64,000 nucleotides of DNA from Ligustrum vulgare (GCA_963555705.1 OY743168.1:99589925-99653924), one strand, 5' to 3'. Positions 1 through 12,300 are shown, counted from the stretch's first letter. Notes: generated from the sequence alone by a model not told the origin. Translations and numbers: made by a program.

Positions 1-84
1 GTAAGACCACTGACATTCTCTCTTTTTTTACCTAATTTGAATCATATATGTTTAAAGTTGTATTTACACGTTCATAATACGTAG

Positions 85-820
85 GAACCACTGGATGTTG
101 CTAGTGATTTCTCCTCAGAAGAATACGATGTACTTCTTGGATTCAGCTGGTGCATATAAGCGTGACTTAGATATCAAGGCGCTATTGAATACGTAAGTTA
201 TGATAATTTTTCATGAAATAATTGTGGAGTTGTGGTGAAATTGATTGTGGAGTTGTGGTAAAATTGATGAATTTCTGTTGTGATTGTTGAGAATTTATTT
301 CAATAGCAACTTGCCTCTTTACAGGTTAGATAAATTCAATTTATAGGGGAGGCTCTGGCAAAATTTCTGTAGAAAATTTAGAGTATTTTTTTTTTGGTAA
401 CTTGTTCATATAATTTATTATAATTTTAGGGCTTTCAAAATGTATTGGGTCCAAGGAGGTGTTAGGACGAAAGGAAATACAACGTGGCTAAAAATAAAGG
501 TACGAAAACACATTTAAAATTTATTGTAATGTTTTGAATTATTTTCATATTCTATTAAGTTTGATTATTCATGTTAGTTTTCAATGTGAAAATTCCAGTG
601 TCCATGTATAAGATAGTCACAGAACACTTCCAGCTTCCTTCGTTAGAAAATGTATAAGTAATTTAAATGAGAGTTTTTAATTAAGACTTTATATTTTATT
701 ATAAAATAACTAATAATATGTTTTGATTGTTTGTAGGCATTTAAAAAATACTACTCAACGGAGGAAATCTTTGAGATTCAAAATTTATGGGCCAAATATT
801 TCGTTGATAGGTGTGTGTAA
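85..820 (+). pseudogene. Ulp1-like (C48 peptidase) C-terminal exons of CACTA gene
   Basis: Four exon-like blocks with GT-AG borders are visible: 85-192 (contains LLVISP and FLDSAG, the strand before the catalytic Asp in C48 proteases), 430-499, 599-651 and 737-820 (ends at TAA). CACTA elements of several plants carry a C48 domain fused to or beside the transposase. Compared with the sister copy at 46590-46690, the third block lacks about 48 bp that encode the QxxGxxxCGYYV-type catalytic cysteine motif. The protease would therefore be inactive even if transcribed. Upstream exons lie outside the window. Confidence 0.7.
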
Positions 821-934
821 AATGACGCGTATCCAAACTTAAATTTACATATTTGTATAATAAAACAACAATCTTGTATATATAATTGTTCTCTATTTAA
901 TTTTATTATGTATATGTCGATTATATGTATATTT

Positions 935-1500
935 GATGATGCACATGTGGAAAATGTTCAGGTCATCGCGTGCCACGTCCAAATGACTGCAGGTCATGAC
1001 ATGCAGCGTCCAAATGACTGCAGGCCATGACCTGCAGCGGCCTTAGGTGAATACCTGCAGCGGCCTGGGTCACTGCAGGTGTGAAAACGAAAAAAAAAAA
1101 AAAAAATACTTTAGGCGTCGGTTCTAAAGTTTGAACCGACGCCTAAAAGTAAATTTTTTTTTTTCAACTTTAAGCGTCGGTTATTTAATAATCGACGCAA
1201 CCGACGCCTCAAAATAATTTTTTTTTTCAACTTTAAGCGTCGGTTATTAAAAAATCAACGCATAAAGTCGAACTTTAGGCGTCAGTTCTAAAGTTTGAAC
1301 CGACGCCTAAAAATAATTTTTTTTTTCTACTTTAAGCGTATGTTTTTTAGGTTATTAAAAAATCGACACATAAAGTCGAACTTTATGCGTCGATTAACAA
1401 CCGACGCCTAAAGTCAAAACTTTAGGCGTCTGCGTCATAGGCGTCGCCCCTACAACCGACGCCTATGCCCTTTTACAACCGACGCCTTTTCCACTTTCTG
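935..1500. repeat. CACTA subterminal repeat array with palindromes
   Basis: From 935 to about 1080, units resembling CAGGTCATGACATGCAG recur in both orientations. From 1110 to 1500, blocks of TTTAGGCGTCGGTT and their inverse AACCGACGCCTAAA alternate and can fold into hairpins. In CACTA elements such subterminal repeats are the transposase-binding regions; that role is inferred here. The same array types occur at 29765-30320 and 46990-47460. Confidence 0.75.
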
Positions 1501-1807
1501 TACTAGTGATTTTTTATTCTTTCTTTGTTTTCAGGTCCTAAACAAGGTAAGTAACACTGCAAATTTGGAAAATAGTCTTAAATGCTACTTCGTGCAAAAA
1601 AATTACTTGATATTTTAACTTGTTCCTGTCTTGTTAAAGTATTTACTTGCATTATTACATTCATTATGTTATCCCACTTGGTATTACGCCTTATGGGGCT
1701 TGACTTGCTATACTTGAATTATGTGAAACTCTTCCCCGCTTGAAATTCATGATAATTGTATCAAGATTTCAAATCCTGCTTGAATTTTTGCGCCCACGGG
1801 ATAACAT

Positions 1808-2128
1808 ATGTTTTGTAATACTAGCCCTCTTGAAACTCAATGTTTTCAAATGAAAAATGTGTTAAGTGTTGAATACATTTGTATTCATATTTTCCATATT
1901 TTATTGCAGATGCTTGATCGTGTTTACTTTAAATTTGTCTCTCGCGAGTGGAAAGCTTCAGATGATTGGCTGACTTATATGTATATTACGAAGACAGAGA
2001 TATGGAGCTACCCTCCAGACCATCCAACCTTATATCGTTACAAATATACAAAAATGAGTGTAGAATACTACGATATAAATACATTTGAGTTGGTGTATAT
2101 AGATGTTTTTAACTTTATGAATATGTAA
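1808..2128 (+). other. Exon-like open stretch, unidentified
   Basis: An open frame ends at 2128. A pyrimidine-rich acceptor (ttttattgcag) lies at about 1899-1909 and would open the exon in front of ATGCTTGATCG. A further acceptor and donor pair (ttttcag, then gtaagt) flanks a tiny segment near 1536-1548. The encoded tail is rich in Tyr and aromatic residues (HPTLYRYKYTKM) and matches no family I recognise. The position right after a CACTA terminus suggests a host gene cut off by the transposon, or chance. I see no promoter. Confidence 0.2.
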
Positions 2129-2639
2129 CTAGTCTAAATTACGGGGTTTTATTTTGTAACTATAAAAACCTCGTATACGGCTTTAAAATAAGATAAATAT
2201 GTAAATTACTTGTGTTTTTATAAACGTTATGTTTTTATGTATCGATACTTGTGTATAGTTTTATTTGACGAACTAACTTTCAACTACTAAAGGTAACTAA
2301 TCAACTGTCATGTATCGATACATGCAAAGAGATTTTATTAGATTTTATGCTCATTAATTTATATCTAATGACTTCATTATCAATTATATTTGTTGTACGG
2401 CACATGTGATTTTTATTAATTTATTAAATCAAAAGTTTAATGTTATATGAATAATATATATATGCGATTTTTATTAGTTAACTTAAAGTATTCACTATTT
2501 ATATACATTGTTTCAATCTTATATATTAACCTATGAAAGGGAAGATTAACTTGAAAAATTCAAATATCTGTCTGATTCAACAGGTACTTGCAGGGAAATA
2601 ACAAAATTATATTTTTATATAAAGCACATATGGATAAAA

Positions 2640-2854
2640 TATATATATGGAAAGGTCTCAGTTTTCGCAACTTTTGATAAACGTTATGAAAAGGGGTTCA
2701 ATCGCAACATTCTTCAAAAAAACGTTGCAAAAGATATTTATTAATACTTATTACAACATTCACTTACTAAAATGTTGTCAAAAGATCCTTTTAGCAATAT
2801 TTATCAACAAATGTTGTCTTTTTAGTGTTACAAATGCTTATTTTTGTTGTAGTG
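2640..2854. mobile_element. 3' end of a second CACTA family (fragment)
   Basis: The segment ends at 2854 with TATTTTTGTTGTAGTG, the inverse of a CACTACAACAAAAA terminus. It contains alternating direct and inverted copies of a GCAACATT/AACGTTGC motif, as in CACTA subterminal regions. No matching 5' end was found upstream, so this is a tail fragment or a decayed non-autonomous copy. The open frame across it (2647-2895) is not considered a gene. Confidence 0.5.
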
Positions 2855-3590
2855 AGGGATGCAGGCAGCTATGGAATGGGTGGCCAAATCCTTGATTCTT
2901 GTAAGGCCTGTTGGCTAGATAATTGATAGATAGATAGATAGGAAAGAAAGGATTCAGAAAAAAGCATTTAATAAAAGGGCTTTGGCCCTCTACAATTTGA
3001 CTTGAAATTCCTGTCACTTCCTTTAAATTAAGAATACGAATAAATTAAAAGCATCTTTCAACTTTTCCTTTTCCTTTTTCTGTATTAGCTTTGTCTTTGT
3101 TGGACAAAAACAATAATGGATATGGTGTTTCATTATGTATAATTTTAACACCATATTAGAATGTCTCTTGTTTTGAGCAGCTTAATTTGCACATGTTGAC
3201 ACACATGTTTAACATGACGATCGTATTATTTCATATATCACGTCAACTTGGAAATAAAAAAGTAGCTACAAAGGTGCCACATTTTTTCTTGGTCTTCAAT
3301 TGGGTGAAACATCCATTTTTCTTGTTTAATTGAGAACTAATTTCACATTCTCAACACATCATGATCAGTAGCATGCATTATTCTTAAACAACAAACATTG
3401 GTCCAGACGTCCAATTGCCCCAGCTACCGTCTCCTTTATCCACATTCCTCACTAGTGCTCTAAAAAAGAGAGAAAATATAAAAAAGAATAGAATAGAATT
3501 CGGAAAATTCCTTTACGTACTCATTATAATTTCTTTTTATTACCAGCTGCGTTGTTCCGATCCTAAGCAAGTGAGGAAGAAGAAAATAGA
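2855..3590. promoter_or_regulatory. Upstream region of the DUF3339 gene
   Basis: AT-rich DNA with no gene. It has a GATA tetranucleotide run near 2925-2940. Near 3470-3485 lies GAGAAAATATAAAAAAG, a plausible TATA-type core promoter about 110 bp before the ATG at 3591. A pyrimidine-rich leader follows. No motif can be assigned with confidence. Confidence 0.3.
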
Positions 3591-3800
3591 ATGGCGGATT
3601 GGGGGCCCGTGCTTGTCGGAGTTATACTCTTCATACTGCTTCAACCAGGGCTTCTGTTTCAGCTACCGGGACACAACCGACAGCTGGAATTTGGAAGCGT
3701 GAAGACCAACGGCAGGGCAATAGCGGTGCATACTCTTATCTTCTTTGCTCTCTATGCTATACTCATCCTAGCCGTCCACGTTCACATCTACACCGCATGA
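3591..3800 (+). CDS. Small DUF3339 family membrane protein
   Basis: A 69-residue protein beginning MADWGPVLVGVILFILLQPG. The MxDWGPV start, the LLFQLPG motif after the first hydrophobic helix (about residues 6-22), the following FG...T.G block and a second hydrophobic helix (about residues 46-65) ending HVHIYTA are the hallmarks of the plant DUF3339 family (PF11820), which is typically 67-70 residues. The family consists of two-helix membrane proteins of unknown biochemical role. Length, start and stop fit the family exactly, so this looks like an intact single-exon gene. The chosen ATG gives the canonical N terminus; the overlapping frames at 3415-3702 and 3599-3805 are shadows. It stands alone, with transposon debris on both sides. 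Confidence 0.92.
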   Translation: MADWGPVLVGVILFILLQPGLLFQLPGHNRQLEFGSVKTNGRAIAVHTLIFFALYAILILAVHVHIYTA

Positions 3801-3961
3801 TCTGATGATCCACGTACGTATATTGAAATTTCCTTTTTCAGTTATCTAATCTTCAATGGAAATGTTTGACAAGGTTAAAAGGAATAAAAGACCAACCGGC
3901 CGGGATGTAGTTGCTTGCTTGCAGTTGTTCAAAGTCGATTATGTTTTTGAATTTTAAATAT

Positions 3962-4029
3962 AACGTAAATTATTGATCATGTCATTTGAGCTCATAACGT
4001 AAATTATTAATCATGTCATTTGAGCTCTA
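3962..4029. repeat. Tandem duplication, about 34-bp unit
   Basis: AACGTAAATTATTGATCATG followed by TCATTTGAGCTC occurs twice in a row, with one difference (GATCATG versus AATCATG). It lies in the 3' flank of the DUF3339 gene. No function is evident. Confidence 0.7.
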
Positions 4030-4203
4030 CGTAATAAAAAGTTCATTTTCAACGTTTTTAGTTCAAAATTTTGCTGACGGAATTCGGTGAAATATAACAT
4101 CCATGGCTGATCATAAGGTTTTGGTGATGTCTAAATCCTCTTGCAACTAATCATCTGCTGCAAAATCTAGAAATTAGGGCTTAGTTTGTGTTATCATCGA
4201 TGT

Positions 4204-4206
<3 letters not shown>

Positions 4207-4241
<35 letters not shown>
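4207..4241. repeat. (AT)n microsatellite
   Basis: Uninterrupted AT dinucleotide run of about 17 units. Confidence 0.95.
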
Positions 4242-4244
<3 letters not shown>

Positions 4245-4291
4245 ATGCCATGCACGTTACTATCAAATTACAAAAACGAATTGTGACATTA

Positions 4292-4467
4292 AGCCCTTGT
4301 TTGATTTCACTACAATCTCATAAAAAATATTACTTTTTTCTACAGCAATCAATCTCAACCATTCAAAAAGTCTAACTCACAATTTTTTACTTTTCAAATT
4401 ACTTTTTAATCATTAAATTTTCAAAATCCGACTTTTTTTCAAAAGCTATGTTTATCAAACAAGCGCT
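4292..4467. mobile_element. MITE-like element, about 176 bp
   Basis: The ends are inverted repeats: AGCCCTTGTTTGAT on the left and ATCAAACAAGCGCT on the right (one mismatch). The interior is AT-rich and non-coding. A target-site duplication is not clear, so the superfamily is left open. AT-rich DNA without a visible gene continues on both sides, to the WRKY stop codon at 4988. Confidence 0.5.
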
Positions 4468-4987
4468 AAATTTAGTAACAGGGCAAAAGGTGGGACCAAT
4501 AGTGACGGTGTTAAGGGAATTAAAACACAAATAGAAGATAAAAGTTTTAAGGTGGATTGGCGAACGTGCATTCCATCAAAGTTTGTTTTCTTAAATATTT
4601 TGACACCTCAATTACGGAACAACCAATGAAACAACAAATAAATTACATATATAGTTTCGCTGCAAAAACCAAAATTTCAATTCGATATGCATAAAATTGA
4701 TTTGCTACACCATTTACATACTATTTGTTTGTTCTTTAAAACAATTATTATAATTTATTTATAAATCAATTTATAGACAACAAGAGTTCCCAATTCACTT
4801 TATAACTATACATATTTTATCTCTCCACTTTCTAAACCAAACAGTTTACCTGAAAAATATAAATAAATCAATGTTACCAAACAGAGCAACATATCCTTGG
4901 AGTATTAATATTAATTAAATTACATGGTAATGCACAAAACTCTATCAAACTTCATACCTGCATTTGAACTTGGAAAGGCATAAAAGA

Positions 4988-5162
4988 TTAAGCAGGATGA
5001 ATTTGCATATGATTGAGAATATGTTCGAAACTGTCACTAAAATTTTCTACTGGATGCGTGTGCATTCCTTCGTAAGTAGTCACCACAATGCCTTCATCCA
5101 TGGATTGTCTTTGCACTTGCTTCTTAACATTACATCCTTGGTGAGTACATCGATAATAGCTT
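4988..5162 (-). CDS. WRKY75: WRKY transcription factor (group IIc, WRKY75/45-like), exon 2
   Basis: This is the 3' exon of the gene whose first exon is at 13902-14179. After the acceptor (tctttgcag, plus positions 5163-5171) the frame reads [18 protein letters not shown], the zinc-finger half of a WRKY domain (C-X4-C ... H-X-H), then [14 protein letters not shown]. It closes with an [11 protein letters not shown] tail like the C terminus of WRKY75/WRKY45. The split AG|A arginine codon is the conserved intron position in group I C-terminal, IIc and III WRKY genes. The exon gives 57 residues plus stop; joined to exon 1 the protein is 150 residues, close to the roughly 145 of Arabidopsis WRKY75. 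The products bind W-box DNA in the nucleus and act in phosphate stress, senescence and defence (family knowledge). Confidence 0.9.
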
Positions 5163-6316
5163 CTGCAAAGAATATTTAATATATATGGGATTCATCAGTT
5201 CGTGATCAGGCTCTTAATTTTTTTTTTTTTTTGAACCATTTACGAGCTAGTGAATAATAGAGTTTCCATTGTGTTTTCATTGGATTAATTAATGCTAATT
5301 AATTCATAGCTCTACGCCCAATACCCACTTTTTAACCGATTAGCTACTTCTCAACAGGATCCAATGGCTAATTAAGTCATCCTTCTAAAACACTTCAAAA
5401 AGTGGAGCCGTGGAGGAATGGTATATAAAATATGATCAAGCTCCAAAAGAGGTCATGAAATTTCTAGTTAAAAAGTGGTAACTAACTCAAACTCACAGTG
5501 ACACACGCAACACTTGGTAAATGCTCACAGTCGCACACTGATCAAATTTTGTAAAAACATTCACACTAGAAGCAGTCGTATCATAATCTAAATTGTGGAA
5601 GTTATTGAAAGATTTTCAATTTGAATTATGCTATTCTACTATCCAATTTTTGATACATTAACACACCGAGTAATAGAATAACATTATTCAATTTGAATTT
5701 TTGTGTGATTGTGTACCTAGCATAGATTCTTTAGTTTTATAGTTATTTGTAACACTATAAGTGTTAATTTCTATCTCAAGTAGTCGGGCAAGTTCTACAA
5801 TTCCTTCCGATACTTTTATCTCATGCATATCAGATTTTTACACTTGTTAACATAACAATGGCGGTCAGAATGTAATTGCTAGGCATCAATTTCGTGCTTC
5901 CACGTTATTAATAGTAGATTCTTGCATCTGCAAATAATTATAATACAAGCGAAATTAATTTATTTATGAATTTGTGCAGCCCAAAATATGGTCGCATGCA
6001 TTCAATATCCACACATGTACACGATGGAATTATACATGCATAGAGCATAATTCACGACATTTTAAACAAAATATTAATTGATTGTGTTAATATGAAGTTG
6101 ACTTTGTCCATGAGACGATTTGATATTACAGATTGAGTATTTAAGTTGTTAAATACAGAAAGATTCAATTTATAATTCGATCTAAAATAAACTTTCACGA
6201 TCAGTAAATAAATATGGACAATTTATTTTGATAAGATCATCTCGATTTTATTAAAATCTATTTTTGACTTTGATAATAAAATTGAGAATACATTTGGAAC
6301 TTATTGAATGAAACCA
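5163..6316. other. WRKY intron, AT-rich left part
   Basis: Non-coding intron sequence. It contains a poly-T run at about 5219-5232. I found no clear left end of the Copia element that fills the middle of the intron, so part of this stretch may already be decayed LTR. No gene or RNA was recognised. Confidence 0.4.
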
Positions 6317-7372
6317 CGCGAAATTAATTTGTGACATTGACCATACAATTTAATTTCACTTGACTATCGTATGTGTGATCTTAATCCTGATCAAATAATG
6401 AACTTCGATTACTAGCTTGAAGTTCTTTGAGCAATCAATGTGTGAGATCAAATTGTTGATCAATTTCTAGATAATTTGGAAATTAAAGTGAGCTAACGAG
6501 AAACATATATTCGCATTATGGAATCCGTCACCTTTTAGGTATAATCATAATCTCACTGAATCTTTTAGTGGACAGTTGAATCTGAGCTCAGTAATTCGAC
6601 GGTGATTATTGAATTTTATTATGTGATGTAATCACATTGAACTATCAGATAGAAGATGAAAGTTGAGAGTTTATTAATATTCAGATAAGGATATATTGAT
6701 CATTTTAACTTGCTCAGAACATTCTAGTTGATCAATGGGAGTAACATGTAAGAAAGATAAGTTAGCTAGAGGATATAATTATTGATTATTATTTCAGTAA
6801 TTAATAAGACTCTCATTCTTTTGCAATGAAATTAGGGTTTGTTTCGCGAAATTAATTTGTGACATTGACCATACAATTTAATTTCACTTGACTATCGTAT
6901 GTGTGATCTTAATCCTGATCAAATAATGAACTTCGATTACTAGCTTGAAGTTCTTTGAGCAATCAATGTGTGAGATCAAATTGTTGATCAATTTCTAGAT
7001 AATTTGGAAATTAAAGTGAGCTAACGAGAAACATATATTCGCATTATGGAATCCGTCACCTTTTAGGTATAATCATAATCTCACTGAATCTTTTAGTGGA
7101 CAGTTGAATCTGAGCTCAGTAATTCGACGGTGATTATTGAATTTTATTATGTGATGTAATCACATTGAACTATCAGATAGAAGATGAAAGTTGAGAGTTT
7201 ATTAATATTCAGATAAGGATATATTGATCATTTTAACTTGCTCAGAACATTCTAGTTGATCAATGGGAGTAACATGTAAGAAAGATAAGTTAGCTAGAGG
7301 ATATAATTATTGATTATTATTTCAGTAATTAATAAGACTCTCATTCTTTTGCAATGAAATTAGGGTTTGTTT
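6317..7372. repeat. Perfect 528-bp tandem duplication
   Basis: 6317-6844 and 6845-7372 are two adjacent copies with no difference that I can see. Each begins CGCGAAATTAATTTGTGACA and ends GAAATTAGGGTTTGTTT. Part of the unit (AAGTTAGCTAGAGGATATAA onward) resembles 13150-13240, so the duplicated block seems to belong to the decayed Copia element in the WRKY intron. Identity over 528 bp implies a very recent duplication, or an assembly duplication. Confidence 0.9.
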
Positions 7373-9399
7373 AATTTCTATTGTAATTATAAATCAGAGG
7401 ACCAGATAATGCAGTTTCCAGATTGAAGGCCTTCTTTTACAAAATTTGGAGGACTAGATCTGCAGTTTTAAAAGAAAGGACGTAAGATGCAATTTTCGTT
7501 TGCTTTACCAAATTTCACCATCTTCATTCTTGGAGGACCTTGCTTTGTAAATTCAAGAAAATTATTGAAGGAAATTCAAAGCAGCCAGTGCTTCTGCCCA
7601 GGTCGGTGGTCGATGGCTGCGCCTTAGGGCGCCGACGTCTGGCCTTGATTGCGGGGGCAACGATACCACAAGCTGGGGGAAGAAGACGCGACACCAAGTG
7701 ATGTCGCTGCAGCCATGTGTGGTATGCGCGGTGCTTTGAGGACTGCCATCGTGGGTTTGTGAAAGTGGTGACGGTACCACTGGGTGACGATTCCTCTCTA
7801 TCTTCTCCCTAGCGAATGGCGAAGTAGGCGGCGCCAAAGAAGCCACAGCACTGCTGCGGTTTCCATTGAGAACCTTCCGGTGATGGCGACAGGAAGTTGG
7901 TGACTGCGAAATGGGCTTTCACTTGAGTTACTGTCAACATCCAAAAGGAGGAAGGTGATTCACTTAGGTCGGTTCAATGCAAACATTTGGGCCAAATTCT
8001 TTTATTTGGACCGGATTTATATTTGAGCCGATTTTGGTGTTTTGTTTTGGACCAGATTTCAAATTGAATTTCAACTTGGGCCAAACTTTTTTTTGGGATG
8101 CAGATTATTATTTGAAGAGTTCAAATAATGGGCTGGACACTTGCAAATGAAAATTGAAGAATTTGGCCGACTTGTAGCTCAACGGACCCTTTAATTTATT
8201 TGTAATTTTGTGTCTAGGTTTGAGCCATAAATTATGTTTTCGTTTATTTTATTATCACTTTATTTATTGCTTTAATTAAATTGTGAATGAATATCATTAA
8301 ATAACATGTCATGTAGACGGCTCTATATACTATACTGTCATGCATTTTTTTATATTTTATTTTAGTTTCTTAATATTAGATTAGAAAATAAATATGTTTA
8401 TTAATAATTAAATCAATTTTATAATTAATTAAAATCCAAAAGTTCAAAATATTAAGTGAGTGAGGGTGCAAATTTTTTGAACCTACGGCCTCTCCTATTA
8501 GCTCATTAGTAAGAATTTATGCATGTCTCGTACTAATTTAATTAGTCTCCCTATAGGAGGATTGCACTGTTTCAGTTACTAGACTGGGCCCAATTCAGTG
8601 ATGATTTTTTAAGTGTGAATTAATCATGTTACCTTAAAGGTAACGTAATTAATTTGGTAAGTGGAATATTATCAATATAGAGGTTAGATACTTAAATCAA
8701 GGACATCGCGTGAACTTCCTTAGAATATCTAAGCGATGTCAATGATGACCAAATTTTCAATCAAGGACATCGCGGGACTTCCTATAGAAATATTAAATAT
8801 TGCATGAGATGCTGGATATATTTAATTTAGTGGGAGGGTCTCAACCTAACCATAATCACATTTATTTCTCATATGGAGAAATTTGTTTAAGATTTTGGGA
8901 TTTTAGGATATTATAGTAGTTTTGGGTCTACTTGTGCTTATTTTTTCTTCATGCGTCATCATATATGAAAGTATTCATCACATATGTAACTCGTTTTTAA
9001 TACATTTGTTTTATTTGAATGTCGTCTTTTCCACAACCAGTTAAATGTTTAGACATCACCAACTAATTGACGAATACTGCAACATGTCTCGTTATAATTT
9101 TTTCCACTTATAACATTTGTTCGTGCTAGAAGATCCTTATTCAATAATAATGATAAATCTTCCATTAACAATGGTGTTCTTTTGATGAGATGGATTGTTG
9201 CATAGTTTTGATTCTTATATCAAGTACTTTGCAATAAAAACATCAAAATAGGATAATCAATTTTACTTTTAGGATGGAATGGTATACATGATAATTTTGG
9301 ACATCTTAATTATAGAGTTATACAAAATATGCTATCAAGCTATAATATATCTCTACTTATGAATCAATCGCGTTTTTGCAAGAGACCATGTGATAAAAC
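7373..9399. other. WRKY intron: non-coding, probably decayed Copia 5' part
   Basis: No intact gene. A GC-richer block (about 7590-7880) stands out from the AT-rich surroundings. A TCAAGGACATCGCG motif occurs near 8697 and again near 8762. The position just upstream of Copia integrase remnants suggests degraded LTR, leader or gag sequence, but no gag motif is readable. The open frame on the minus strand at 7562-7846 has no support beyond length. Confidence 0.35.
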
Positions 9400-12300
9400 A
9401 TGATTGGTCACTTTAATGCAGTGGAGGTTCTACTTGCAAACATTGATTCAGGTGACATAATGCTTAAGAAATTTTTTTAAGATAATCTCTTGCGGTTCAG
9501 TGTGAACTAAATTCACCAAGATGAACATGTCCCTAAAAGGTTCAACGTAAGCTATTCATAGAATGGAGATTATTTTAAAGAAACTGATGATATGGTGGGC
9601 CCTCTAACCTTTTTGCTTTTAAGTAAAGATAGAATTAATGAGAAGGTAGTCTTTCCTAGAAACTCTATAATTGAGTAAGACTCTATTTATTGGGTTATGG
9701 TTGTAATTGAGCATATCTTGATTATAGATTCTAGAGTAACTGAACACTTTTGCAAGTTATTGCAATAAGGTCCTAGGTGACCAAATGATTCAATGAGATA
9801 GAGTATACTATAAGGATAAGAACAGGTACGGTAATATGGAAAGAGGCGTTAGGCTTTTGTGTTTGCGAAACAATTTTGATTGTTATTTTGTCTCTTTATT
9901 ATTCGAGCAGAATTATTTTCACTTAATCTCCAGTTATCAGTTGGAATTAAATTAAATAATGATCTTATTATTGCGAGAAAAATAGTTAAAAATCTCAAAG
10001 TCTTATAAATGGTCTCTTTGTGTAATATTACCACAAATGATAAGCGATAGATGGTTCCTTGTATTAATGAATTCTTTGATAAGATCTTAAGAGAATCATA
10101 GTTATCTAAATAAGATTCAAAGACTGATAAAGATAAATCTCTAATTATTTTGGAGGTGGAATCTATGTGGGCTTATTAATCTCATTTAGAGGGTAAAATG
10201 ATATCTTAGGCTTGGTCACACTTATCCAAAACTCGATTTTAATACTAGTAAGGGATGAACCTAAAAAATGATCAGATGTGGAATCTATATTGTTTTCTGA
10301 ATCTTGTTTAGAAGATTAGATAACCAAGAGTCCTCATATATTAAATGGACTTAAGAGTTTGGGATTAATACACTTCGATATGTGTTGATCTTTTTGTGCT
10401 CAAGCTACGAGAGAGTAAGAGCAGTTCATCACTTTTACTGATGACTACTCCATATCTCGATTCTATACTTAATATCTCATTGATATGAAACGTTGGAGAA
10501 ATTCAAGAATTTTGGATGGAAGTTGAGAAGTAATTAAGACAATCGAGATACTTTGATTTGATCGAGGCTTGTGTATCTCTCATATGAGTTTAGGACCCAT
10601 TTATTGGAAAAGGAGAATAAGGTAATACCAAATCAATGGAGTTATCCTCATTATTAGTTTCGTTTGGGAATGTACACTGTAGATAGTCAGATTCCTTCAT
10701 AGTCTAGTACCATCTGAGTTTTTCTTTGAAACATCCCTAGAGTTGTGGCAAGGGTGCAAGCCCAATCTACATCACATTCGAATTAGGGGACTTTTGACAC
10801 ACAAGCTGAAAGAAAGGACTGACAAGATGGAGGCTACAATGAAGGTTTGATTATTTGTGAGGTATATAAGGAAATTAGGAATTATTTCTTCTATATTCCT
10901 CTAGTCAAGAAAGTATTTGTTGAGTGTATGCAACTTTCTTAGAGAACAAGATATATAGAAGAATACAAATCCAAAAGTAAAATTCTATTGGATGATCTTT
11001 TAGAACATGGTTCAAACAATTTGATTCCAGATTCTCGCATTGAATTAATCTTGATGATTTGAAACTTCCTACGGAACCAATGGCAGCTAATCCTAGTGGG
11101 AGGAATGGGGAAATGGTTCAACCATTGTTCTAGCCTAGTGATCCCAATGGACAATGGCAAACTAGACGTTATAGTCGAAGAAGTACCCACTGTTCCTCCT
11201 CTTTATGTTCATAGAGAGGTAGTGGGGAGATTGATCCCAGTAAGGGATATAACCAAGTAGTTGGAGGAGAGGAAGTAACTATATTTGGACATAATGGAAA
11301 GACTATTTTGAGTGGGAGGGTCGTAAACACTTATTCTACAGAGAGTCTTTTTAGATTGTCTCTACTGAAATAAAAGAAGAGCTCCTCCTCATTTAGGGAA
11401 GTGATAGAGGTTATGGACTTGAAATCATGAAAGATGAATGTGAACTAGGAATTGGATTCTTAGTACTCCAATAAGGTTTGGATATTTGTAGATGCACCTA
11501 ATGGGGTCAAACCTATAGGGTGTGATGAGTTTTACGATGATAAGAGAGGGATAGATAGAAAAGTTGATTCCTTTAGTGCAAGGCTTATGGCTATGGGTTT
11601 ATGAAACCCTTCTCGCCAATCACCATGCAAAAATTTACTTGTATCTTTTATCCACTATCGTTCATTGTGAAAATGAGGTTCGACAAATGGACGTCAAGAC
11701 GTTGATTCTTGAACACATCTTGGGGGAATAATCTACAAAGTGTAACCTAAGGGGTTCATACAAAAGTCTATGAAAATAAAGTTTACGACTTACAAGTGTC
11801 CAAATTTGGATTTGAATAATTGTTCAAGGCATGAGATATAGAATTTGATCGAACATTTATGATACATGGTCTTTATCAAAATCTTGATATCTCTTAAGTA
11901 TACTCGTGTATACAGAATACCGATACAATTTTCGCAACTATTTATGTGAATGACACTCTACTTATATGTAAGAGTATTTTTATTGGATAGTAGTTGATAC
12001 CAACAATTAGACATGAAGGACTTGTAAATAACTATCTATTTTCTAGACATCCGTATTTTTCGGAGTGAGAGAAAAATGGAATAAAATAGTCTCAAGTTTC
12101 ATGTAATAATAAGATACTATCTAAATTTGTAATATTGAAATCCTGAAAAGAATAACTTTCTTTGTAGACTTTATCTATCTTATGAGTTTTCTCCTAAGAC
12201 TCATGGTAAGATGGAGAAGGTTCCATATGCTCTGGTATAGGAAGCTTGGCATTGCACTAGATATGTCATATCTTATGTTGGGGATATTGTTGGTGATTAT

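Larger units (their letters stand above)
1..1508 (+). mobile_element. CACTA (En/Spm) DNA transposon, right-hand part
   Basis: The element enters from outside the window and ends at 1508 with ...CTGTACTAGTG, the inverse of the CACTAGTACA terminus seen at 15374 and 42935. Just inside the end lie palindromic blocks of a GGCGTCGGTT/AACCGACGCC motif and copies of a CAGGTCACTGCAGG-like unit, the same subterminal architecture as the two related elements in this window. The coding remnant (85-820) matches the Ulp1-like last gene part of the copy at 42935-47474. The left end and the left TSD are not visible; ATT follows the right end. Confidence 0.85.

Noticed and set aside
2647..2895. 82-codon plus-strand frame
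   Set aside because: It lies entirely in CACTA subterminal repeats and its end; composition is that of the repeats.
7562..7846. 94-codon minus-strand frame in a GC-richer patch
   Set aside because: No recognisable domain; it lies in the WRKY intron amid retroelement debris.
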